Positions 45,916-55,334 of a stretch of DNA of 64,000 nucleotides are shown one piece after another. Numbering within the stretch: position 1 is the first letter of the stretch; every line of letters starts with the position of its first letter. The position numbers and the translations under genes were made by a program. The notes below the pieces were generated by a model. It searched no databases, was not told where the DNA came from, and was given only the letters and a program-made list of their open reading frames with translations. This stretch comes from Hofstenia miamia (taxonomy: Eukaryota; Xenacoelomorpha; Acoela): positions 1,692,722 through 1,756,721 of the forward strand of contig SCFE01000033.1 of NCBI GenBank assembly GCA_004352715.1. The letters run 5' to 3'.

Positions 45916-48898
45916 AACTCATTGCAAAATTTTCCCAAGATGAAGGCCATCGCATAAATATTACCTTGCAAATATCGACAGACAAATTTGTGAATTCATT
46001 ATGAAGCTCACCACCTTTCAAAACTTTCTTATATTTGTTAATAGGTGTCAAGCATTTGAACAAGGTACGAAAAATACTATTTGTGATATTTATTAATTAT
46101 ATTTCACATGCAATTATTAAAATATTCAAGATATTGAATTTTAACATGAAAATATACTTTATCTTAACGGCAGTAAATATAGTATGTAGTCTTGATATTA
46201 TAAATTAACGAATTAGAAAATTGATTTTACAACATCATGTGTACAGTTTGACACAATCCCAAGAAATTTAGAAATGAAAGTAGAAATAGACTGCAAGACT
46301 ACACCTAAGTTTAGCACATCAAACTAATGTAAACAAACGTATAATCCATTAAATCAATTAACAATGGGTGACACACGAACATCAAGCGATTTTATTGTGT
46401 CAAAAGCAGGACTTTGCAAATAAACACGTCTGACACAAGCCAAGCAACATAATTGACACTTTGCTAACGAACGACTAAAGGTCATTTATAAACCACTCTG
46501 CAATTTTGTAAACATCAAATTTTTAATATTCTTAGTGACATTAATAATCAAATACCACACAAATTTCCGCATTAGGTAATTATTCAAAATTTCAATGATT
46601 CATGAGGTCCATCACAAATATTTTATATTTACACACATAAGACGTCCTCTATTGATGGGAATAGAAAATGTTTGGAAAAAATGGTTTCTCTCGTATGAAA
46701 AACATTGCCATTTCCTATAATGATTAGCCCGTTTTTGAGAAAAACCCTCGAATATTTTGCTTTCTGAATACAAACAGTGTGAACCCCTCGAGGCGCATCG
46801 TGCGCAAAGTCAGAGGTTGTCTCGAATTTAGGGTGAAATAGAAAGAGGAGACAATTCTTTATCTTGTGATAGTTTCAAATTTTAAATTTCTTCATTATTC
46901 GTGAGTTATAAGCGTTTAAAAATTTCGTGAGGAAACCATCACAGATTTTGAAAGATTCTTAGTGGAAATAGGATGAATGGAAATCTCCAAGGTATTGATA
47001 GTAAAAGAATACTTAGGTAAATACATTAATGTTCCAGAACTAGAACTTTACAAAGCGAAAGCCGCAAACTTTTAAGGCGGAATAATCGCAGCTGTTGCTG
47101 ATGGTTCATGAAATTTTGAGGATCTACTGTCATATCAAGCATTCTACGATTTATATCTTTTCAGAATACCCAGATTATATGCCCGCATGCCTTTTAACGA
47201 TAATGGCATAAAAGTTAAACCTATTACAAAAATTATACAAATTGCGTGTATTTTAAATGCAATAATGTAATCCTGTCTATGATACACATTTTAAATTATT
47301 TGAAATCATAGATAAACCAATAATAAATTTAACAATCTTGCAAGCCTAAAGTGTAAGCTCTATTAAATACTGCAGAAATTGGAACTTTCCAATCTCAAGA
47401 CAACTAATGAAGAAGAAAGCCTTTTATTTCCAAGAAGTTATACGCAAAAACACACAAGCATATAGTCATTAAGAAAATTATTGATTGATAATTTACTGTA
47501 AGTTGGTTGTTTTCTATGAAGCTGATCTGGTTAAAATCCCTTTATGAAAAATTAATTTGTACTGCCTTTATTCAAACACAAAAGCCATTTCAGCAAACGC
47601 TTCCCTTCAAAATATTTCATTGAAATATTTCGTAGAGAAACGCATTACCAAAACGAGTTCACAAAGGGAGAAATGTTCTGCGAGTTTAGAAAAATAATTC
47701 CTTCATTGCAGCATAATTTGCAAATCAGCTGATTCGCGAGGTTCTCAAAATTAATAATTTATTCCTCCGTCATTTAAATAAAAGCGATGAAATGCATTTC
47801 TCTCGCAACAGTCAATAAATAAGTGATTGAATGGAAATATCTGAACACATGTTTAACGCTCAATGTTAAGCTATTAAAATAAAATACGCAAAGAAATCGG
47901 ATTGTTGATCAAAATTAAAATAATGAACTTGATAAAATGCGACTTGCAAATTGCGTTGCAAATCCAACGTAGGTGTTGACACAACATTGGCAGAAATTTA
48001 ACATTACATAATCTGCGTTTAATTTGTGCATTTATGACAAATTAAACATTGCAACTGCCTATCACACAACGTTTAATAATTCCTTTAAAATAGAAAATGC
48101 AGTTATACGAATCTGTATAAAAACAGGGCGGCTACGGAAATAGTTTTAGAGGGGATCCAAAGTAAAGTAGAATGCTAACAGCATAATTGGGTACGTTGTA
48201 TCCGCAACTTATAAAAATCATTAAGATACAACTTAGAAAAGAAATGCATTCAAACTTAGGAATAAATACTGAAACGAAACTTCATTTCTAAATTAAATAA
48301 ACCGTGCATTCAAGATAGAAGAAACACTGAAATATATAATAAATACAATATCACAGAGCTTTTTAATATCTACTCACTCTTGAAAAATGTATATCCCAAA
48401 TATAAGTGGAAATATATATCCATAGGAAAATCAGTAAGCCACAGTATCCTGTGACTTATTGATGAAATAAACAGTGAACATGAAAAAAACATTTATTATT
48501 AAAATTGTGGTTTAAAAATCTAAAAATATATTTGGCGATCTACAAATAACAAAAAAGCACTATAAGTTCTATGAAGCCAAGCGCCGCCCAGCTGATATTC
48601 ATCACAAAATAATGCCCTTTGGCAAACCGACACCAATAGAAACAACGTCTTTTGAAGACCAGTAAATAATCTCGAGGCCTAACTTCTTCTAAAAAACAGT
48701 GTTAACCGAACAGCAAATAATGTTTTAATATAAAAAAGTGATTTGCCTGATTTCGTTAAGATCGTTAACAATTTAATGCCCCCCAATTACATTACCAATT
48801 AAACTGATTTATTAATTGAATAGCGGCGCAATTAATTAATGCGACCAGAAGATTCATTGTTTGCATTTCACAAACGCAAGAATGTTGGCTAAGACATA

Positions 48899-48905
<7 letters not shown>

Positions 48906-48934
<29 letters not shown>

Positions 48935-49050
48935 NNNNNNNNNNNNNNNNNNNNNNNNNNNNNNNNNNNNNNNNNNNNNNNNNNNNNNNNNNNNNNNNNN
49001 NNNNNNNNNNNNNNNNNNNNNNNNNNNNNNNNNNNNNNNNNNNNNNNNNN

Positions 49051-49082
<32 letters not shown>
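48906..49082. repeat. (TA)n tract with assembly gap 48935-49050
   Basis: About 15 TA units on each side of 116 N. The gap sits inside a simple repeat; the Tyr-Ile frames reading through it are artefacts. Confidence 0.95.
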
Positions 49083-49085
<3 letters not shown>

Positions 49086-49492
49086 CTTTTCGGAAAATAT
49101 GCGGTCGCTGAAGCAAATTGTAGTATATGCGGGCTTCTAGTACACTTGTAAAATTACATGACCAATAAATAGTAGATTTTCCTATCGTGTAAGTATTATC
49201 TGTTTCAAAATCAATAAAATGCAAAATGTTTGGTTTGTTGTCATTATAAACACTTAAAATTCCGTTAACATTCTTCGGAAAATATGCCACATTATTAGGG
49301 TTCGGAATACGGGAACTTAATGATTTTTGGGGTTTTATTTCTGTGCTTAACAAACTGGCTTAAGTATGTATTGAATATAAATAGTGCAGGGTAATTTTTT
49401 GTTCTGAAATTATCAGTAAAAACACATTGAGAACTTGATGTGCTTTTGTTTTTGTGGCGATCACATAGAGGATTTCGCATTTGCTTTGGCAC
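49083..49492 (-). other. Two adjacent coding-like frames, possible pseudogene
   Basis: Minus-strand frames at 49492-49295 (MPKQMRNPLCDRHKNKSTSS) and 49353-49083 (IPNPNNVAYFPKNVNGILSV, then HFIDFETDNTY, STIYWSCNFTSVLEARIYYN) lie one after the other with a frame change between them. Composition is more protein-like than chance frames nearby. I do not recognise the family. It could be a decayed transposon ORF. Confidence 0.3.
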
Positions 49493-50837
49493 TTAGAATC
49501 ACGCAGTAAGCAGTCATGTCTCAGTTGTTGACTTGGCCGATAACATTATTTTTTACTGTTTTCAAAATAGTATATTTCGAAAAGTCTAAATCAGTGGCAT
49601 AACTATTGGGAGCCAGGCCCCAACTATCATAGTGAATCGTAAGTTAATTTACTAGCATAGTGGTGTGATCTGATAGTGTTACATACTGCACGAATTATTT
49701 GTAATTCATGTTCTATTACTATTAATAATGTATTTTCTATGATTTTTACCAGTTCTTAAAATGTACTGATAGTAGGCGGAAATATCATTCAATGTCAGAA
49801 TGTAGGGAGCATTAAAACAACGCCAATTGTATATTACTACATTTTTTGTCATTAATAGCAACAGAATTAATTTCAATGAAAACATGTTCCTGAAACTGAT
49901 GGCGACCTACCCACACAAGCCCCAGGACCCATCACAATACCGGAGATGGCTACACCCCTGGTCTAAATACAAAAGCTGTTCATACAATGCAGAACAAGAG
50001 TTTTTTCACAAACCATTTAAAATACATTAGCATAATAGTATATTGAGTCTTAGCATTTCTCACTAACGGCTCAAAAAATGAGAAAATAGTTTCTAACAAT
50101 TCACACCAACAATTAAGAGACCTCCTAATGTCGTTTATTAATTTTAACATAAAGCACTGTTGCAAAAAATGTACTGAACGCCCGCATATTTATTTTTTTG
50201 CATTTTTTAAAAAAATTGAAATAACTTGAAATACTATACTGTTTCGATTTTCATTATTTCCGAGGATCCTCGAACAATTAGAATGGATTTAGGTAGCAAC
50301 AAAAGAAATATCGAAACCCATGCAGAGTATGGTAATCAATATAGTAATATACATTGATAAACTACGATGTGTAACGATAATAAATTTCAAAAAGCAATGA
50401 ATACAGGAAAAAATGTAACGGTTAAGTCGGTTTTGGGGAAATTTTAAAATATTTTATAAAAGTGATTTGTTTTGCAATGTTTATTATGGCTCCTTATGCA
50501 AACAGAAGTTAAGAACCTTGATGCTGCGCACTATTAAATTCAGGCTATTTCAACTCGACTCTAGTGGGAACGAATATTATTTCTTGAAATGCAAACAGCA
50601 AGTGTTAAATATAATTTGAAAAGGACTGCTAAATTAAAGAACTGATGCCTTAATCATTTGAATTAATTATTTTCCAATTTTCCAGAAAATAAACTGAAAC
50701 AGAATTTGCCCATGTTAAGAGATGTTATTGCAACAAATTTATTCAGTGAGAACGAATAGCCGAGACAGATTTAAATCAAATATTAAATCAGAAAATTATA
50801 TCTACATATTGAAATAGCTAAGAATATTAATTCCATA

Positions 50838-50972
50838 CTAAATTAGGCGCGTATGGTCTCCTCCTGTACAAATCTGCTCTTCTTCGGAGTTTTCTTCTGA
50901 TTCAGGCACACTCTGAAGTCGATTTGCAGCAGCTGAATGTCGCACATCATATGGAGGAGGGCGCACAACAAC
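50838..50972 (-). CDS. CUB-LDLa gene exon 8: PPPY tail and stop
   Basis: Residues 590-633 then [23 protein letters not shown] carries a PPxY WW-ligand; an acidic run (ESEENSEEE) and the C-terminus HTRLI follow. The end does not fit a class I PDZ ligand because position -2 is Arg. An AATAAA on the minus strand (50743-50738) lies about 95 nt past the stop and is a likely poly(A) signal. Confidence 0.85.
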   Translation of the reverse strand, partial: VVVRPPPYDVRHSAAANRLQSVPESEENSEEEQICTGGDHTRLI

Positions 50973-53900
50973 CTAGAATCAAGTATTACGCAACTAATAC
51001 AATCGATATGAAACCATGTTAAAAATACTTCCAACTACATAATCATTATCAAAGCTTAATTCTGTAGGTAATATGCATTTGACGAAATATAGTTCTATAT
51101 GGAATAATGAAAAAGGTAACATCAACATCATAGTTAAATTTGTAATAAAAACAGATGTCATGCATTATATCAGGCTCATAGTCTACAAGCTAGACTCCAA
51201 CACCGAAAATAATGATAAATTAATAAAAAGGGCATGCAGTTAGAATACTCTTACACTATATATGAATACATAAACATTAAAATACCCAGCCAGTATATGT
51301 AAAAACCAATAATTTGTAGTTAATTTTAACATTAGAGTATTACCTGATGGGCAATTATGAGTGGCGCAGGCATTATACCGCATGAAGGATTGTCAATTGT
51401 CTCATCATCAGGAGCATGAGGATCATCACTTGATGCAGTTGGGAAAAAGTTTATATTAGCACCACCGGCCTGAGGATGTGGTGGTGACTGTGTACTAGCA
51501 GATGCCTGAGGAGCTTCTTTGCAAGACATTAAAACTACTATAGCGATTACCACCACAATTATTAGTAGTATTGTAATCATGGTAACGAAGATCACAGGTT
51601 TGTCAAAAATAGTATTGAGAATGCTACTTTGTCCACTATCACTACCTAAATGACATACAATATATGAACGGGACAGAATTACTATATCCATCAATAGTAA
51701 GCACTAAAACAATATTATTATTCGAAAAAATAATGAATACTGCGCATACAAAACATTGTAATATCATACAAAACCTATTATTGTATGGATTCAACAGATA
51801 TTTGCAATTATTAAACACTAACCTAGTATTAAACAAAGACAATTATTAAATGAAAGTCTTAAACTTTAGAAAAAAAAAATTAACGAAATTATACCACATG
51901 CCAATACCACACAAACACTAAAGTTCGTCCTTTAATTTATGACTAAATGCGTGCAAACAAGTAATTGGTGATTACAAACTAATAACTTCAAAATTATAAC
52001 ATGATTACTACTTACGACTACTGAACCGTACATCCCCTAAATTAAGGCAAATTTCAGTAACGAATTGGGCATATTTTTAGAAAGCTTTACCAATAACGAC
52101 AGTAATTTAAACAAGTCTTGAATTTAACCTTTTCTAGTGCACACCTCCAATATGAAAATAATTATTTAATTGTTTCATCCTCCTATTTGTATGATTTTAG
52201 AAATTCCCCTAATGAAATAAAAGCTTCAAATAAACAAATTCACGATAAAAATGGTACCTTTCATAAAGGAATAACAAATAAATTAATATTATACTTAAAC
52301 ACAAACCAAACGTATCACAGTTAAGTTCATCACTGCCATCGCCACAATCATTGACGGCATCACATACAAGTGAACTTGACAAACATAATAAATTTTTGCA
52401 CAGAAATGCATCTTCAACCTGACATTTGCCATTTAGACTTTTAGAAACAGGACGTGCAGTAATACTAATATTAAATGCACCACTGGATAATCCTAAATGA
52501 AATATAACATGTGAATATTAAATGCCTTCCTTACCCTGACGTAATCTTATATACATAGAAGGCTCTGAAGTTAAATAGCACCAACGGCAACCCAAATTAT
52601 CAAATGACTCTTTGAATATTTTAGAATTGCCTCTTTTTTCAGGAATGAGCACGTAATCATTAATAACTGGTTCAATAACAGGATGCATTGACGTACTGCC
52701 ATTGTGAACAGAAAAATGGAAGTGACTATTAACAAGGTTTGGATCATCAATAACAAGCATGTTTGATGGAGAATATTCGATCCTATGAATATTTAAAAGT
52801 ATATGGGGAAATGAATACATCCTAGCATCGAAAACTATTACACAGTCATATGCTTCTGATTTCTCCTAAAGCAAAACTCTGAATCTAATATAATGAAAAA
52901 GTTTATACCTTATTGTTGCTATGATAAACCTTACTAATTGGAACACGATGAACAGTTGGGCCAAAACTGATAAAACGTGAACAAAATTCACTTGGAATAT
53001 TAGCTGAAGTGTAATTTGAAACGCGTACTTCTATTTTATAACCACGCCATTTTAAGTTACCTAAAATTGGCCTTAAATAATCTATAGAGTGAAAAGTAAA
53101 TACCTTTTATACCATTTGTACCAAAAATTAAAGTGGAAATAGTTCTATTGCGAAATATGTATCTTTGTGGCCTGCTATTACCACAATGAGTTCCAACAGT
53201 ATGGCTTCCCAAATCTCCATTGAAAACAGAAACACTAGAATAACACACTAATGTTGCCTTTGACAAAATAAAGTCTGTAAATGTTATTGTAGTTGATTTA
53301 TCTCCGGATGAGTGAGAATTGTGTATAACAGTAATACAGCCTTTAATCGCAGGATACGGCAACGGAAAATTGGGGGACTTCACAACAAATGTCTAAGAAG
53401 CCAATTAATTTAAATTAAATTAAAAAATAGATTACCTCATCGGATAAACTTCGATGACCTTCTATCACTTGGCTGCATGTCGACTTTATCATTTTAACAG
53501 TTATTTTATATTTCTTGGAATAATAATTCTTCCTTTTCTTAGTTGATAAAATGAGACGGACGACAGGCGAAAATGATTTAATAGAATATGAACTCCCGTA
53601 AGCATTGCAAAATCGTCCAAGATTGTACAACCCATCATATATAAAAACACTTTCACAAGTACACATAAGACAAGCAAACTCATCTATAGTGGTATTTGGG
53701 TCTGTGTACTGCGAACCGGAAAATTTGACCTAAAATAAAGCCTAGTAAATTTTTAAAATGTTTCTTCTATAATTTACCATTAACATTTATAAGAACTAGG
53801 GTGTTGGAAAAATATTATTTGTCTTCCAAATTGTCACAAGATTCAAGCTCCTTTCCCTTTTTATTTATTGAATATCATGATTGCTATTGACAATGAATTG

Positions 53901-55089
53901 CTACTATTTTACTGATCTCAGCTATTCGAAAATTCGCTAAATAGAATAGCGAATTCGTACGTAAATCAACACAATGTGTCCAGTAATATATTCTTTAACA
54001 GCCTTAATAATATTGTGAAAACAATTACCTGTAAATGCACGCATTGAAAAATCATTTAAAAAATTGAACTTATAAACACTTCTACATTAGTTTAAGAAAT
54101 AGTCCATGCATTGTTATTAAAAATCAAAATGAACAAAGCTCGTATTTTGATAATTTGAAACATCCTCATAATAAGACAACGCAAAATGCTAGTAGTTTAC
54201 AATACCCATCTGTGAAAGATGTTGAGAGCAGCTAGGTTGTTCAATTCCGAGAATGCAGCAAATGAAATATTATACAAGATTTTCTGATTCAACATACGCA
54301 TACGCTAATAGCTATGATGCACAGCGAATACTTACTGTATAATACATGATAATTGAACATTAGTGTTGAGGTTAAGTGAAAATCGTAATTACAATGTCGT
54401 TGCGTACAACTTGTGTATTAAGAAATAAAATAAAAATGATAAATTAATTAGATTAGCAGTGTTGCACTGCGAACAATCGTGTCTCCCCTTATGCATTACA
54501 AGTACATTCTGTTTTGAAAGTTCACACAACATCCCGACTCAGGTAATATTGCAGAAATTCAACTGCGTATTTAAAAATTGTGGAAAATAAGAATAGAAAT
54601 AATTGATTTCGTTATAAGTAAATTAACAGCAAATTCATTTGTGATGAATCTATCATTAGTAGAAATATTTCATCAGAACAGGTTTCTTCTAATTATTACC
54701 CCATATAAATCTTAAAATTATCTTAAGCTCTTTGTTAGCCTAAGCTGTTAGCAATTATATTTAATCAACTAAATGAAATATTTCTCATTTTTAATTAATA
54801 TGACTCAACGGCAATTGATATTAACGCATTGGATTGGCAAAATATTTAGTAGTATTATTAGTACCTCTATGAAGTAATCGTCTGGAGCTCTAACTTCAAA
54901 TTCACAAGTGTCAAGTTCAATAGATGTGATGTTGGATCTACTTAACTCTAACTCACGTGAAGATTTGTACACACCATCACTAAGAATAATTTCTTCACGA
55001 CAACTCGATAAAACATGATCTCCAATAGCAGAGTGATATTCTCCAAATGCGAAATTGAGAATAAATATCGAATATAATATAAAAAACAT
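50838..55089 (-). CDS. CUB-CUB-CUB-like-LDLa type I membrane protein, 8 exons, 633 aa
   Basis: Exons: 55089-54865, 53729-53436, 53392-53104, 53060-52909, 52865-52535, 52492-52319, 51645-51344, 50972-50838. All introns are GT-AG, all phases agree, and the CDS is 1902 nt. Layout: signal peptide (1-16), CUB1 (about 30-172), CUB2 (about 174-318), a degenerate CUB-like domain (321-445), an LDL-receptor class A repeat (about 451-489, six Cys, [11 protein letters not shown]), a transmembrane helix (505-528), and a cytoplasmic tail of about 105 residues with PPPY (594-597). The order resembles Neto/Culd-type receptors, but I cannot name an orthologue and a third CUB-like unit is not standard for Neto. 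The tail suggests WW-domain (Nedd4-type) binding. Role inferred only: surface receptor or auxiliary subunit. It is divergent from TTC12. Confidence 0.88.
50973..51343 (-). other. CUB-LDLa gene intron 7 (371 bp)
   Basis: AT-rich intron between the transmembrane and PPPY exons. Nothing else seen. Confidence 0.85.
51344..51645 (-). CDS. CUB-LDLa gene exon 7: transmembrane helix and juxtamembrane tail
   Basis: Residues 489-589. [20 protein letters not shown] and the following VVLM form a strong membrane helix, followed by SCKE (possible palmitoylated Cys) and then a Ser/Pro/Asp-rich cytoplasmic stretch. Acceptor tcatttag|GTAGT, donor CATCAG|GTAATA, phase 0. Confidence 0.87.
51646..52318 (-). other. 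CUB-LDLa gene intron 6 (673 bp)
   Basis: AT-rich intron between the LDLa and transmembrane exons. The small open frames inside have no support. Confidence 0.85.
52319..52492 (-). CDS. CUB-LDLa gene exon 6: LDL-receptor class A repeat
   Basis: Residues 431-488. Five Cys lie here and the sixth is split over the intron (T|GT). [16 protein letters not shown] carries the Ca2+-binding acidic residues (D..D.GDGSDE). The donor AACT|GTGATA was chosen because it completes the last LDLa cysteine and matches the phase of the next exon. Confidence 0.88.
52535..52865 (-). CDS. CUB-LDLa gene exon 5: third, degenerate CUB-like domain
   Basis: Residues 321-430. Contains [20 protein letters not shown], a long His/Asn-rich middle, [20 protein letters not shown] and, across the intron, [11 protein letters not shown] as last strand. 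The spacing of Cys and the final strand look CUB-like but the SPxYP entry is missing, so the domain call is tentative. Donor CAGG|GTAAGG; the intron that follows is 42 nt. Confidence 0.8.
52909..53060 (-). CDS. CUB-LDLa gene exon 4: end of CUB2
   Basis: Residues 270-320: [18 protein letters not shown] (final CUB strand, GYKIEV), then [16 protein letters not shown]. The acceptor choice (ccaattttag|GTAAC) is the only one of three nearby AGs that keeps the frame and restores [12 protein letters not shown]. Confidence 0.85.
53104..53392 (-). CDS. CUB-LDLa gene exon 3: CUB2 core
   Basis: Residues 174-269. SPNFPLPYP is the classic CUB entry (SPNYPxxYP), followed by [28 protein letters not shown] and a basic strand. 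Phase 1 exit at AAAG|GTATTT. Both flanking introns are 43 nt. Confidence 0.88.
53436..53729 (-). CDS. CUB-LDLa gene exon 2: rest of CUB1
   Basis: Residues 76-173. [20 protein letters not shown] is the CUB core (VxIYDG...G.FC), followed by [10 protein letters not shown] and a YKITVKMI final strand. Acceptor tattttag|GTCAA; donor GATGAG|GTAATC, phase 0. The intron that follows is 43 nt. Confidence 0.88.
53730..54864 (-). other. CUB-LDLa gene intron 1 (1135 bp)
   Basis: AT-rich intron inside CUB1. No other feature found. Confidence 0.85.
54865..55089 (-). CDS. CUB-LDLa gene exon 1: signal peptide and start of CUB1
   Basis: Residues 1-75. ATG at 55089 is followed by [20 protein letters not shown], a clear signal peptide. 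The frame is open upstream to 55110 but has no earlier [23 protein letters not shown] is the CUB strand with the C-x-[WF]-x-[IV]-xAP pattern; NIT is an N-glycosylation site. Donor ATAGAG|GTACTA, phase 0. Confidence 0.87.
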
Positions 55090-55334
55090 GCCTATGGCAT
55101 GATATATCAACTTCCAGGCAGATTAATTTTGCAATCCTATTACCCTTTGTATGTTCCTAATGTGTACTTTATAGTGAAAATCCTGAAAAGTCATAATTAG
55201 TGTATATATTAATTTAATATTTGTATGTAAATTAAAAACTTTCTAAATTTAACAATAAATAATAATTTAAAAACTAGTATTTCTTCTAAATTTTAGCATT
55301 AATTCTGTTACTACCTTAAGTACATCAAATAGTA
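55090..55334. promoter_or_regulatory. Shared head-to-head promoter region
   Basis: 245 bp separate the two divergent start codons, so both 5' UTRs and promoters must overlap here or start from this block, unless upstream non-coding exons exist. The stretch is AT-rich and I see no TATA box, CCAAT box or RFX X-box that I would defend. A pyrimidine tract ending in attttag near 55297 could be a 5' UTR acceptor for TTC12. Confidence 0.5.

Larger units (their letters stand above)
36898..50837. other. Gene-poor stretch of about 14 kb
   Basis: Between the ERK5 first coding exon and the 3' end of the CUB-LDLa gene. No supported host gene: the open frames at 38546-38860, 41282-41482, 42394-42675 and 43283-43489 have no family signature. 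It may include upstream exons and promoter of ERK5. It holds repeats at 42170-42430 and 44920-45195, a GAGCCGAGC cluster (45552-45915), an ORF relic (42860-43078), a GC-rich patch (39885-40000) and a gap in a TA tract (48906-49082). Confidence 0.6.

Noticed and set aside
48889-49353. 154-codon frame running through the N gap
   Set aside because: Half of it is N and TA repeat translated as Tyr-Ile. Only the part upstream of the repeat has any protein character.
55090-55334. RFX X-box for a cilia gene promoter
   Set aside because: Only a partial half-site-like gttactacc was found; it does not match the two-half-site consensus.
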